Shown here piece by piece: positions 12,357 to 23,217 of a DNA stretch of 64,000 nucleotides. The first letter of the stretch is position 1, and every line of letters starts with the position of its first letter. The translations under genes were made by a program, and so were the position numbers. Location: positions 45,904,267-45,968,266 of the forward strand of contig CM055110.1 of NCBI GenBank assembly GCA_029204225.1, in the 5' to 3' direction. This stretch comes from Diphasiastrum complanatum (taxonomy: Eukaryota > Streptophyta > Lycopodiopsida > Lycopodiales > Lycopodiaceae). Below the pieces are notes generated by a model, which saw nothing but the letters and a program-made list of their open reading frames with translations, did no database searches and was not told where the DNA came from.

Positions 12357-12929
12357 TTATACTTTATGCAGCTGAGCACGTACGTCTGCCGGAGATAGGC
12401 ATGGAAGATGTTCTACAACCCTTTGAGATGTCATGATCAGTGGAGCGTACTGCAGTCGTGGCGTTATCGGTACAGGTAAGTTGGATTGAGAAACATCATA
12501 GGCGGCTTGAATCGCTCCTTCCATACCATAGCCATTTCTACTTACATGGCACTTCGACAGATAATTGGATTTTGGAGATAAGAAAGACCTTAACGTCATC
12601 GACCGAAGAAAGTTATCATTGTTCAGAGAATTCCCTACTGATACGCAGCTTTGGCTGTGGTCAGATAAGTGATTGCTATACCCATCTGCTGAATTTGAAG
12701 AGTTGGCAGGATCAGTCATATTGCATCTTATGCGTGTGGCCGATGAGCCGGTTAGCTTCTGCACCAGCCACATGAACTTGTCGGGATGGGTGTGGATGAT
12801 TTTTGGAGAGTAAGAGTGGATGATAACTGGTTGGCGAGTTTGAACATCTTGAAGTGGGCAAGGTGACTTTCGAATTCTGTTGGACTTCTTGTTGATTCTC
12901 AGTGGCGATGGTTTATTTTTGGAGCTCAT
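12357..12929 (-). CDS. VQ-motif protein 1 (MKS1/VQ-type)
   Basis: This encodes an intact VQ-motif protein of about 190 residues. VQ proteins are nuclear plant co-regulators that bind WRKY factors and MAP kinases in defence and growth. The signature FMWLVQKLTG (FxxxVQxLTG) is present, preceded by PVIIHSYSPKIIHTHP. The N-terminal block PSPLRINKKSNRIRK is typical of the MKS1/VQ8-like subgroup. I chose the second Met (12929, MSSKNKPSPL) because it aligns with the start of the paralogue at 47830; an upstream in-frame ATG at 12950 would add seven residues. It is intronless, like most seed-plant VQ genes. The C-terminus is Ser/Pro-rich and weakly conserved. The paralogue lies about 35 kb away in opposite orientation. 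Confidence 0.88.
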   Translation of the reverse strand: MSSKNKPSPLRINKKSNRIRKSPCPLQDVQTRQPVIIHSYSPKIIHTHPDKFMWLVQKLTGSSATRIRCNMTDPANSSNSADGYSNHLSDHSQSCVSVGNSLNNDNFLRSMTLRSFLSPKSNYLSKCHVSRNGYGMEGAIQAAYDVSQSNLPVPITPRLQYAPLIMTSQRVVEHLPCLSPADVRAQLHKV

Positions 12930-12959
12930 GCCTCTATTCGCCGTCCACAAACTGGTAGC

Positions 12960-13479
12960 AGATTAATCTACACCCAATCTCCCCATGCAAAGATATCACA
13001 AGACAGAAGATCAGCTTCTTTCACGTCCTCTTTTCAGCAAGGCAGTAATTTCACACATAAAACTGAGCTGCTTCAAAAGGATGAGAATCACAACAAAAAA
13101 CTAGCATCCGAACTTATGGACTTTTGCACTCTGGATTGATTCTTCCCAGCAACAGTAGCCAATTTGTGCTGGACTCTGGACCGCACGCGGATATGCAGAG
13201 AAATCTATACCACTTTCTATGATATTCAAACATTAAATACATGACAACAGCAAAAAATTACACTTTATCAATACTAAGCCCACCTAAACTTCAGTCACTA
13301 TTTCCTACCAAAACACTCAATTCAAGCAGACTAGATCAAAGAGACTTGACAAATTTGTGTTGCTGCATCCAGAATAGGAAAAGTATTGGAAGTCAAGATT
13401 CTCACACACAATTTATTATCTACACACACACCTATTATATTGGAAGCCTAGGTCCCAAGACATTGTGCCTAGCATAAAA
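12960..13479. other. VQ1 upstream region, no other gene
   Basis: This covers the presumed promoter and 5' region of VQ gene 1 (read leftward) up to the start of Gypsy-like coding DNA. I see no clear TATA box at a fitting distance. The frame at 13241-13477 shows no domain. Confidence 0.4.
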
Positions 13480-14400
13480 AATTTAGGAAATATTTGGAGA
13501 GTCCTTGTCAGGGAGAATGTAGTGTGCTCGAGGCTTCCATTGCGTGTTGCACAAACCATAACCCTTTCCCTGAGTGAGCCAAATGAAACCAACGAATATC
13601 TTGTCCACGTCGGAGCTCCTCTCAATCACGAACAACGTAGACGGCTTGAAAAGCTCCTGCGAAAATATTGACATATCTTTGCCTGGACCTATAAAGACAT
13701 GAAAGGCGTCTCACCCCAAGTAGTTGTGCATCGTATCCTGCTTAAACCGGGTGAGAGACCCACTGCGAGTCGTCCATACAGATGCAATCCCATCTATAAG
13801 GCCAAGATCAAAGAAGAATTACAACGCCGCTTAGATGCGAGATTTATCTATGAAATTGAGCATAATGAGTGGGTCTCCCCAATTGTCATCGTCTCCAGGA
13901 AAAATGGAAAACTCCGCATCTGTGTCGATTTTAAGAAACTTAACGCCGTCACTGAATGTGATCATTTTCCATAACCTTTCGGAGAATCCATCTTAGAAAA
14001 TCTAGCAGGAGATGAGGCTTACTCCTTCTTAGATGGCTTTAGCGGATACAATATAATCCAAATTGCTGAAGAAGATCAACCCAAAACCGCGGTTGCCACA
14101 GAATGGGGAACCTTCTGCTGGAAAGTCATGTCCTTTCGTCTCTGCAATGCTCCTAGCACCTTCCAACGTGTTATGCAAGCGGCCTTTTCTCAGCAGATGG
14201 GCGATACCTTAGAAGTTTACTTGGACGATTTAGGAGCACATTCTGAAGAAATACGCCATCTGTCTATGCTCGAAATTTTTTTTATCCAATGTCAACGCTT
14301 CGACATCTCTCTCAATCTTGAAAAATGCCAGATTGGGGTAACCCATGGTATTGTGTTAGGATATATTATCTCCCGAAATGGCATTGCCATTGACCTTTAA
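13480..14400 (+). pseudogene. Gypsy reverse transcriptase
   Basis: The frame includes the pre-RT block (LNHEQRRRLEKLLRKY, then HIFAWTYKDMKGV), VVHRILLKPG, WVSPIVIVSRKNGKLRICVD, the AYSFLDGFSGYN motif with the first catalytic Asp, and the VYLDDLGAHSE motif. The catalytic Asp pair is therefore retained. Stops fall after KLLRKY (near 13671) and after the CDHFP motif near 13973, and the frame ends at 14400. It would copy element RNA but is broken here. Confidence 0.88.
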
Positions 14401-14529
14401 AAAGATCCTTATCATTCAAAATCTACCGGAACCATGTACGATACGTGAAGTTTACTCCTTCCTTGGCCACACCAACTACTATTAGTGCTTTATTTTCGAT
14501 TTCGCTAACAAAGCACTCTTAATCTACAA

Positions 14530-15010
14530 AGTAGTTGTAGTTCCCAAATGGACAGATGAACAATGCGTCGTCTTTAATCAACTCAAAGAAGCCCTTACCA
14601 ATGCACCCATCCTCCGGGCTCCTGATTATTCTAAAGAATTCCATGTGCATACCGATGCATCCAAGTATGCCATTAGAGCAGTGCTCACCCAACTGGGAGA
14701 ATTCAATAAGGACTACCCAATTCGTTTTCTTAGTCGACAATTAATACCTGCTGAAGTCAATTATACCACTACCGAACGCGAAGCCTTGGCAATGGTATAT
14801 GCGGTTCAGAAGTTTTGCCATTATCTTCTAGGAAAAGTCTTTGCATTTCTTCACTGATCATCAAGCACTGTTGCATCTAATCAACAAGACGTGCACCACA
14901 GGCTGTATTACTAGATGGATCCTATTATTGCGAGAATTTGAGTTTAGGATCATGGTTTGTAAGGGAATTCATCATTTTTTAGCAGACCATCTATCCCGAA
15001 TCCCTAACCT
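14530..15010 (+). pseudogene. Gypsy RNase H
   Basis: After a degenerate RT connection, the RNase H fold is recognisable in HVHTDASKYAIRAVLTQ, then FLSRQL, TTTEREALAMVYAVQKF and TDHQALLHL. A frameshift near 14850 separates the two halves. The catalytic TDAS, ERE and TDH blocks are visible. It is followed by the linker to integrase. Confidence 0.85.
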
Positions 15011-15189
15011 TCCTACCCCTGATCAAGACGTCAAAGATGATTTAACAGATGCAATCCTTTTCCAAGTTGACTCTACACCTATATGGGCTAAACAAATTAC
15101 CAAATATTTAACTTTAGGGCAGATGGATCCTTCCTTCTCTGAACCTGAACAACATGCGTTGGTCCTCAAAACTAAACCTTATACGTTAA

Positions 15190-16320
15190 TCAGAGGACAA
15201 CTCAACAAGCAAGAGTTAGATGGAATTATCCGACGATGTCTTACTGAAAGAGAAATACCCTCTGTAATTTTCCTCACTCATGAAGGTATTGGTGCCGGCC
15301 ATTTCCCTTCTGAAACAACTGCTAAGAAAATCCTCTTAGCCGGGTTTTTGGTGGCCAACACTCTTCAAGGATACGCACAATTACACTAAGGCTTGTGATG
15401 TCTGCCAACGCACCAAACGCTTTCAAAAAATTGACTACATGCCTCTACACCCCGTAACCACTGATCAAGCTTTCCAGAAATGGGAAATTGATTATGTCGG
15501 ACCTATTAGTCCTGCTGCTCGACACACACAATCTCGTTACATCATAGTAGCTACGGACTATTGCACCAAATGGGCTGAAGCAAGAGCTGTTCGCAATGCT
15601 GACGCTCGTTCTACCGCCAAGTTTCCCTATGAATAGATTATAGTTCGGTTCGGATGTCCTCTAGAGCTTATCAGTGATAGTGGTACACATTTCCTTAACT
15701 CTGTCATAGCAGAACTTCTTTCCAAATTTTTTGTGGTACATCGCAAAAGTTTCTCATACTATCCACGCTGCAATGGCCAGGCAAAATCCACCAATAAAAT
15801 CCTATGTGGAATTCTCACCAAAATCGTCGAATCCAGCCAATCTGATTGGGAACTCAAACTCCATGCTGCTCTCTGGGCTTATCGCACCACCCCGAAGCGA
15901 GCTACAGGCTTAACCCCTTTCCAGCTCATATATGGACAAGAAGCCATTATGCCTATGGAATTCCATATCCTCTCCCTTCGAGTAGCCTATAACCTTGAGC
16001 TTGATACTCCTCAAAATCTAGCAAATAGGTTATTCCATCTGGAGCAACTTTGTGAAACACGAAGGATTAGCATCCATGCTCAACAAGTCCACAAATGACG
16101 ACAATAAGCATGGCATGATCGATCATTGAAACTTAGAGATTTCTAGATTGGAGATAAGGTCCTGCTATACCAGGCCAAAGCCTTCAAAGGCAAACTGAAA
16201 TTTTCTAGCCAAGGACCTTACGTCATTAAAAAAATCTTTGCCTCTGGATATGTCCAACTCCAAACCCTTCCCGACGATATCCTTGACACTATGGTCAATG
16301 AGAGTCGACTGAGAAAGTAC
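15190..16320 (+). pseudogene. Gypsy integrase with catalytic Glu changed to Lys
   Basis: The HHCC zinc domain is present across a frameshift (HEGIGAGHF ... CDVCQRTKR). The core has WEIDYVGPI (first Asp) and ELISDSGTHF (second Asp). The third catalytic residue, normally Glu in NGQxESTNK, reads NGQAKSTNK with codon AAA at 15784-15786, so strand transfer would be lost. The C-terminal part includes WAYRTTPKRATGLTPFQLIYG and a later GDKVLLY...FKGKLKFSSQGPY block, the GPF/Y-like module. A stop at 15634 and others break it. Confidence 0.87.
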
Positions 16321-16329
16321 AATGAACCC

Positions 16330-17021
16330 TGTTTTTATCTTGATATGTATTAGTTGTTTTCTTTCCTACTATTTTTCTTCCTTTTTATTGTCTGCATGCC
16401 ATTTCGACAACATTTTTGCTGTGCTTTCTTGTTCCACCCATCAAGATACTATCAGATCATGTATACCAACAGTCTTCTCTGAGAAAACCACAAAAGTCAT
16501 TTGTTTCAGAAGAAATTTATTCACAACATCTCAGATAGAATTCGCTTGACTCCTTTTTCACAAAGCATGATCCATTTTTGGCCTTCGCGAATTCTGTCTC
16601 AGATAAAAAAATGTCTAAAAATAAAAAAAATGTAGTTTTATTCATGAGATATCCATCCTCAGAATTTGCAGACAATTCGCTGCAGCTCAAATTGATCCTC
16701 ACGATTTCTCTGCTATCTTTGCGAATTTTGATCAGACACATTTTTGCACTGTCAGACGTTTTTTTTTTTTCTTTTGGCATAAAAATCCCTTACAAGAATT
16801 TGCGGGCCCTCAGAACATTGCCTCAAAATTTGCGACCATCCTTACCAAATCGTGGACGCTGAGAACGATTTCTGGGTGAAGTTGCAAATTTTTGCCAAAA
16901 AAAATCTATCTATAGTTCTCCACCTTCTCTCCACGAGTTCATTTTAGATTGCTGCTCTCGAGTTCATGCCAATTTTTTTTCAAAATTTTCAAAAGACCAT
17001 CTAAAATAAGCCGAAAAGGAT
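16330..17021. other. Gypsy spacer between pol and downstream frame
   Basis: Non-coding by inspection. It is T-rich with poly-A and poly-T tracts and short frames on both strands that lack motifs. It separates integrase from the extra frame. Confidence 0.5.
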
Positions 17022-18455
17022 GAGGCTATAGCAGATTCACAAGCAGCACGTTCCGCTGTGAAGGAACAACTAGAAATGGTGGACTTCAATGACTTCGCAC
17101 CACCAACTATTCCTGAGGGAACTGCCATTCCAGTGGTGGCCTATAAAACGCTGGCCCAAAAGCTGAAAGCCATGACGGAGCAACACTCAAAATTACAACA
17201 ATCATACATTGCTTTTGTCGAGGCCCTAAACTAGCACATAGCCACCTTGGAAGAACGCTTAAAGGCTGCTGCCCAGTCGACCCCGTCAGTTCATGCAGAG
17301 CACGTCCAATTCCATGATTCGGGACACCACTTTGATGGACCAGATGGTGGAGATGGAGCAGGATTCCAACAGCCCCCTCCTGCAACTCAAGGCTCCACAT
17401 TTCAAGGCCAACCCCTGGGGCAAGGAGCTCAAACACCAACCAATCCGTCGAGCTCTGGGGGTACTAGCTCCCAACATTATCTTTTCCCTTCCACCGCTTC
17501 TAACCCTTTCGACACCACTAACCCCACCTTCATTCCACAATAATTTTCTCCTGAGTCACAAAGAATTGCAGAAGCTAACCCCTTGCCTCCTCTCTCTCCT
17601 GAACCCGATCCACAAACCAAACAGAAGACTGCCTCTGAAGCACCAACCATCCGGCACATAATCATGCCCACAGAACCAAGCAAGGAGTTGTGTGTCTCTT
17701 AGGAGTTTGCAAAGAAGTATCCAACAACAAAAGAGCGAGGTGGCTACATACTGCCAGATTTGAACCAGTGTTAGACACATAAAGCAGCAATCAAACTCCT
17801 GGATCTACAACCTCTCTGGCGTCATCAGATCTTCCTGCAAAGTAAGACCTCAATGGCACGGTATCTCGAAGCTCCCTCCTGCATGTGCACCAATCCTTAT
17901 TACTATCCAGTAGCGAGGCGAGAACCGTTTCTTGCCACCAAGGTCAAGAACAAAATCTTTTGGCCTAAGCTCACAGGTGTGGATACCAGCAACTTAGCCG
18001 AAGACATGGTCACCAACTGGTGAGTATTCTACCAAAAGCACCATGGCAATCCTGATCGTGATGTCAAATATTTTGCAGATAATTGTGGCCTGGTGGCATT
18101 TCTGGCAGAACTCAGAGGTTTTTGGGATCGAGGGCTACCCCCAATCACCCTTGATATCAATAAACCCTTGCGCATGCAAGATGACCATATCAATGTTGCA
18201 AGGCTCTATTATTGCGCTGCACTCACTTCTGCCCTACACGTGGATATGGTGGAGCTATGGAAAACCCATAACTTTCTCCAGGGTATGCTCCATTACTACA
18301 AACCCATGCCCTTCCTGAACAAATTATGGTGGCAAATGATGGAGGTCATCGGCATGACAATCTACCACTGTCAACAGCAACAGTCTCGCCTCCAAGAAGC
18401 ACAAAAGATCCAAGCCAAAAAGCAGTCGATTGGTGTGGGACCACCAATCCAATAA
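17022..18455 (+). pseudogene. extra Gypsy reading frame between pol and 3' LTR, function unknown
   Basis: A long plus-strand frame with four or five stops and at least one shift reads as one degenerate protein of roughly 450 residues. It has a charged helical N-terminus (AARSAVKEQLEMVDFNDF, AQKLKAMTEQHSKLQQSY), a Pro/Gln-rich middle, and a conserved-looking C-terminal part (YPVARREPFLATKVKNKIFW, FWDRGLPPITLDINKPLRMQ, FLNKLWWQMMEVIGM). The C-terminal helix is Gln-rich. It has no CCHC, no protease DTG and no membrane segment that would mark gag or env. Athila and Tat/Ogre elements have extra frames here, but I cannot match a family. Confidence 0.6.
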
Positions 18456-18465
18456 GGAGGGGGAT
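18453..18465 (+). other. polypurine tract of Gypsy element
   Basis: TAAGGAGGGGGAT directly precedes the LTR start TGTTAGCA. It is the usual plus-strand primer site. Confidence 0.8.
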
Positions 18466-18467
18466 AA

Positions 18468-19281
18468 TGTTAGCAACTGTGCTAACACAGAGAAAAGAAA
18501 GAAAGAAAACTCTGTGGCATGTGTTTTGTAAGACCACGTATGAGTATTTGTCAATAAACTTCAAGCCATGGCATGTGTTTTGCAAGTCCATGAGTAGAAG
18601 CTTAAATAATAATAAAATAACTTAAACTTAGATTAGAACTTAGACTTAGGAAACTTAAGATTAGAAATATTTTATCTTAAGTTTTCCTAAGTTAAGAGAT
18701 TTGAAGTTCTAAATCCCAAGTTAGAAGTTCTTGAAAGGCTAGAAACAGATTAGTCCCATAAATTAGTAGACACTTATGGAAGACCCTCCTTGCCATAAAA
18801 GGAGAGGTATATGTATTGTAAACGACACTTTTGAGATTAAGCTATCTTGCTCTTTATTTTGGAGAATTATCATTCTATTTCATTTGTGTTCTCTTTGGAA
18901 AGGTGCATAGCTTGAGGGAAGGTACTCGGGCCTCCTCTTGCCTCCTTTTCATTAGTTTTATTGTGGCATGTTCATTATTGCTTATTTCCTTAGTATTTGC
19001 CACAATCTCATTTTATTACCCTTTGGGTGTTAATCTAGGATTTAGTCTAATCACCTTGCTAGTTGGGTAAGCATTAGTAAGGTTTTGTATTTTGTCATCT
19101 CAGTTAATTTCATTTCTATTTCGGGCACTAGTTGGGTAAGCCTTAGTGCTTCATCATTGTTTTATTTTCGTACTCCGTCTAAAGCTTGGTAAAAACTTAG
19201 AAAGCAGACGATCCTCTCTATACTACACTATATCGTGAGTAGATCTAGCCAAACATTGACAAACCAGATTTACTTCCAACA
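18468..19281 (+). repeat. 3' LTR of Gypsy element
   Basis: It starts TGTTAGCAACTG after the polypurine tract and probably ends at TTCCAACA (19281), giving about 814 bp. A TATA-like GCCATAAAAGGAG lies near 18791. The 3' boundary is inferred from the TG...CA rule only, because there is no second LTR to compare. Confidence 0.65.
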
Positions 19282-19284
19282 CGA

Positions 19285-19400
19285 GTGATAGACTATTTAA
19301 TGTATTCTGACATAGGTACAGATTCTAGGATCAGGGCTAATGATGATTCGTAGAATCTAGTGATAGACTATTTAATGTATTCCGATGTAGGTACAAATTT
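19285..19400. repeat. tandem duplication of about 76 bp
   Basis: The block GTGATAGACTATTTAATGTA followed by TTC-GA--TAGGTACA occurs at about 19286 and again at about 19362. It sits between the Gypsy LTR and the promoter of the next element. Confidence 0.75.
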
Positions 19401-19403
19401 GTC

Positions 19404-19500
19404 TCACTCTGATTGGTGGATAAATATAGGCTATGTTTCTCAATTTATTATTTGACAAATGTATGGCTATGATCAACAGGAATTGGCTATAAATATGGGC
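19404..19500 (+). promoter_or_regulatory. core promoter of QDLV gene copy 1
   Basis: Two similar TATA segments occur: GATTGGTGGATAAATATAGG (from 19411) and TTGGCTATAAATATGGGC (about 19483-19500). The second lies about 280 bp before the ATG. The homologous gene at 57917 has TATAAATAGG about 300 bp before its ATG, so the layout is conserved. A CCAAT-box-like ATTGG precedes each TATA here. Confidence 0.5.
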
Positions 19501-19564
19501 TCCACTTTCCATATTTTGATTCTGTTGTCTTTTATTCTGAACTCACAAGTCATTTTGTTTTCTT

Positions 19565-19771
19565 TCTTTCTCGCGATATCAAATCGACGCGCGCCTTTTC
19601 ATATAATGCACAGTCGGATTCATTCAGGCATGCTAAATCGATATCGGTCTTTTTTGACGTGTGTTTGCGGAAAATTTCAGTCTCGTCCTAATGATATCAG
19701 ATCAACGTGCGCATTGTTGTTCATTCCTCTGCCGATATTATTCTGTCACGTTGAACCGATATCAGGTTCAA
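19565..19771. promoter_or_regulatory. GATATC / GCGC motif cluster in QDLV leader
   Basis: Copies of a degenerate motif lie in both orientations: GCGATATCAAATCGACGCGC, AAATCGATATCGGTC, GATATCAGATCAACGTGCGC and CACGTTGAACCGATATCAGG. The same motif (about GCGCTTGARNNCGATAT) is repeated at 40525-40798 and 57124-57899. The placement, between TATA box and ATG, suggests a binding site or RNA structure in the leader. Confidence 0.6.
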
Positions 19772-19772
19772 T

Positions 19773-21318
19773 ATGGCTAGTTCCTCCATGTCCTCAGATA
19801 ACAAACTTCTGGATTTTTTGAATGTCTGTGACATTCCATCTGAGAAATTAGAGTATTTTGCGAGTATTTTTCTTGCTCCCTTTGATATCGATAAGCTAGT
19901 TTATGAAAATCGTTATAATTTAATTTCTTATCTTGATAATTTTTCTCAGATTATTAGTACTCCTGTTTTGGATATAGATAGTTTTTGTTTCGTTCGTTTT
20001 CAGGACCTTGTGCATTTCCAACCATCCTCTAAGCATAAACACAATAGAAAGTACTCTAACCTACATGACCATTTCAAAAGAAATATATATTGTGATATCC
20101 ACAAAAGAATATGTCGCCTTCCAATCAAAGGAATGACTTTTGTCTTTTACATATCTGTTGAAATTTCAGATGATGAGTTTGTTGAATCTTCAACTGTTCC
20201 ATTGATTGAAGCATCTGCACCTGCTCCAATTGATGTAGATGATGCATGTACTGATATAGGGGTTGAAGCTGAAGCATCTATGGCTTCATATTATCAAAAA
20301 ACTCTCCCTCGTTCTATAATCCTCTCTGACTCTCTTCCATCTGCATCCATGTTAATCAATTAACTCTACTCGATGTTCCCTTATATTTTATAAATAATGA
20401 AAGTTATATTTCATTTAATGATATAGAAGATGTTTTGAATTTGAGGGAGGATGAAATCCTCTCAATTTTTGCTCAAAATTTATCAGAATTTTCTGACATT
20501 GTTGATTACACATATGATGACCTTGAAAGTGAGATAGATTATGATAAAGATGGCAATTGGAAATCTGGCAATGAGGCCTTGGAGGCCATGATTGGAAAAT
20601 CTAAAGCCTATGAAAAAACTTTGCCTACAGAGGAGGAATTTTTGGAATTCCAAAAAAATATCCTCCAAGGCCTAGATATATCCCCTCCGGAAATGTAGAG
20701 GCCATTGGAGGACATGACATTAGCAAAGCAAACGTCGTTGAATACGATGATTATGATATGGTACGTAGATATTATATTGGTATTGATACTGTTTAATTTT
20801 TTAATTTCAAACATTGTGTTAAAATATGAGTTTGCAGTGTTATGTATCATTCTAAATTTATTTTCTTTTCTCGTTTACAGGATGCTATTGAAATAGATGC
20901 ATTTGGTATGAGACATGGAGGCGTCCGAGGTGTATCAACCGGGAGAAAGGATGTGTCTCTATCTCATTATTTGAAAAACTTTCAAAATAATGAGATTTGT
21001 ATATATCATTCATCTTTTAATCCATAAGCAACCACTGTCATTATGGCCATCAAATCATTATCAATTTGTTTAGGAGGCCATAAGTACGCAAGAGGAACAT
21101 ATAAAATAATTTTTGTGAAAAGAGATTTGGCTATTAAGATATTGGGTTATACTCCCAATGAGACTACAAAAAGATCATATGCAATGGCCCTTTATTCGGC
21201 TTACATTGATATGAGCAAAAGGAAAAATTTAGAATTTTTGGATCCATATGAAAGGAGATTATTTCTTCATGACAATACCATCTGTTTGAATCTTGAAGAG
21301 GATGATGATAATAATTAA
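19773..21318 (+). pseudogene. QDLV protein gene, two exons, frameshifted
   Basis: I read one gene of roughly 480 codons from ATG 19773 (MASSSMSSDNK). A frameshift near 20350 joins the first frame (to 20363) to LTLLDVPLYFINN and the frame from 20435. A second shift, near 20655 in an A-run, leads into GNVEAIGGHDISKANVVEYD. An intron of 120 bp, 20761-20880 (GTACGT...TTTACAG, phase 0), is followed by DAIEIDAFGMRHGGVRGVS. A stop at 21025 precedes a further in-frame part (CLGGHKYARGTYKIIFVKRD). Motifs shared with the 57908 gene are TP-x12-QDLV, FK, C-x-I-H and ISDD. The middle is acidic (SEIDYDKDGN). I recognise no domain. Function is unknown. Confidence 0.65.
20761..20880 (+). other. predicted intron in QDLV gene
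   Basis: Donor GTACGT and acceptor TCTCGTTTACAG, with T-rich sequence before the acceptor. Removing it joins two open frames in phase 0. The 120-bp length is typical for plants. Confidence 0.7.
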
Positions 21319-21623
21319 ACAATTTTCGGTAATAGATTTTTGATATATTACAAGGATCTCTCTTTTGTTATGAATTTGAATGCCTTTCAAAATATCGTAA
21401 TACTTGGCGAGTTTTTAGCTTGATATCTAAATTGTGCTCTTCTATAAAACCACTGAAAAAGTTGAACTAAATATTTATTTCTTGAAATGTGTCCTCCATG
21501 ATTTGTTGTTCTATGAAATGCTCCCCTTGCTTGCCAATGAGATTTTTCCATGCCTTGTGATGACCAGATACTTAAGCTCCCATATTCCTTTGCAAAATAA
21601 GTTGCATGATGAAGAAGGATGTG

Positions 21624-22960
21624 CTACAAACAATAGTTTTGATTAGTTACATCAGTAGGAAAAAATATAAGTCTGAATGAGAAAAGTACCAGATAATGAT
21701 ATAGATTAGCACCATGTAATGAGTAACGTTGTCTTTTCATCCAACAATCATGTACAGACTTTACAAATGTGGTACAATGATTTTGCAAAGTCCTCATATC
21801 TTCTGATGATAGGTTTTCTTTCCTGATAACACCTATGAGTTTGTCTGAGTTGGTCCACACTTGTCCCTTTTCCACTCGATTGCTTCCTTCCAATGATTGT
21901 GTGGCTTGAACAATTTCTCTCCAAATTTCGTATCTGACACCTGATTCTTTGCATGTGTGATTAGATAAGAATCTTCTTGCTTTAGCACCTCCAATTGATG
22001 GCTTATTAGAAACGTTTCTTTTTTTCCCGGAGAGTCAGTCACTTTTTTCAATCGTGACATTCACTTTATGTAGTCCTGCATTTGACAAAACTATTTCCAA
22101 CCTCCTAATTGTTGCTTTAGCCACATACTCCGGTTTATGATTCCATGCTAGTAAAATATGTAGGTAAATAAGTTTTTCAATAATACGAATCTCAGCATGC
22201 AATGTGCATATGTGAACATTTTCAATGGAATTGGTAGAACACTTTTCATATTTGGATCTTCAGCTTCTTGTCTTGGGCCAGTGTTTGTTGATTGTCTCAA
22301 ATTCATACTGTAGCAATCATTCACGCAATAAAGACATAGATGCTTTGATGTTGCCCCATCAGAGACATTATACATACATTTTAATGTTTTTAAATCCCCT
22401 GCAAGGTGCCATTGAATTTTAAAACTTCCATGGTTTTCAACTGTAGATTTTTCACCCTCCAAATGTCTCTTAATAATCTCGCCATAATTTGTTCTTGAAA
22501 ATATCCATGAAAGTATTTTATGGTCCTCTTTCAAGACCTGTAGAGAAGCAACTAATGCATGACATGTCAATAAAAACTGGCAAGGTATGAATTGTTAATA
22601 ACGATATTCTAAATGAAAATTGAAATGTATACCTGGAATGCCGCCAACCACCATATGTGATTTTTCGATTGAACACTAAACGTTCGATCATTTGTATCTG
22701 AAATTTTGTTCATCAAAATGACACTCACTCGTTCCAACTTTTGACCCTTGATGATTTCAGATTCATCCAATTTTATTACAATAATGATCTTTCCATTTAC
22801 TTGATGTTCGTCTAGTTCATAGAATTGAATAGTGTATTTTAGAACATTTTCAATATCAAAAAAAATATTATTGCAATCATTGTAATTGAGCTCATCATAT
22901 TCTGATTTGTATAATTCAGTTATAGTATGATTGAACCTTAATCAAAATAGTCTCTACAAT
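21624..22960 (-). pseudogene. DDE-transposase-like gene remnant
   Basis: Read leftward from about 22960, the fragments give GKIIIVIKLDESEIIKGQ with a possible first catalytic Asp, KNHMWWLAAFQV, then QWHLAGDLKTLKCMYNVS with a possible second Asp, followed by KHLCLYCVNDC (C-x2-C). Later come helical blocks WKEAIEWKRDKC and LQNHCTTFVKSVHDCW. A strand with D, then a G-D-L-K block, then a Cys pair and late helices is the layout of several RNase H-fold transposases with a zinc-binding insertion. The third acidic residue cannot be placed. Stops and shifts are frequent. The family is not identified. Confidence 0.45.
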
Positions 22961-23217
22961 TTCATTTTTCATTTTTTCAAACCGAACATTTTTTATCATT
23001 TCCTTTGCTGGCTTTCTTGGTAAAACATGACTTAAAGATGATCCAATGCATGAACGATCTGTTAAATAGTTCTTTGCCACCAAACATGATCTACAACAAA
23101 CATATGAAACTAAAATTATGTTTAATAAATAAAAAATTCATGTTATCAAGTGCAAATCAAATTTAAATGACATATACAAATCAAATAAACAATTTATGTG
23201 ACAACATACTTGAATGC

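Larger units (their letters stand above)
13480..19281 (+). mobile_element. Ty3/Gypsy element, 5'-truncated, with 3' LTR
   Basis: The element runs from just upstream of RT through RNase H, integrase, an extra downstream reading frame, a polypurine tract and a 3' LTR. The 5' LTR, primer-binding site, gag and protease are absent. Pol has many stops and frameshifts. The long region between integrase and LTR resembles the layout of plant Athila/Tat-type elements, which carry extra frames there. No chromodomain is seen after integrase. Confidence 0.85.

Noticed and set aside
13241-13477. 78-codon frame upstream of VQ gene 1 as a separate small gene
   Set aside because: No motif and ordinary composition, with no homologous frame beside VQ gene 2.
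19483-19503. AAATATGGGCTC at the left of QDLV copy 1 as a terminal inverted repeat of the right end
   Set aside because: The same bases form the TATA region that aligns with the promoter of copy 3, so the match may be core-promoter similarity. The left boundary could not be set.
21624-22960. Naming the DDE-like remnant as a RAG-like, KDZ, Plavaka or Mutator transposase
   Set aside because: Only scattered blocks are readable and the third acidic residue is not placed. No superfamily signature is decisive.
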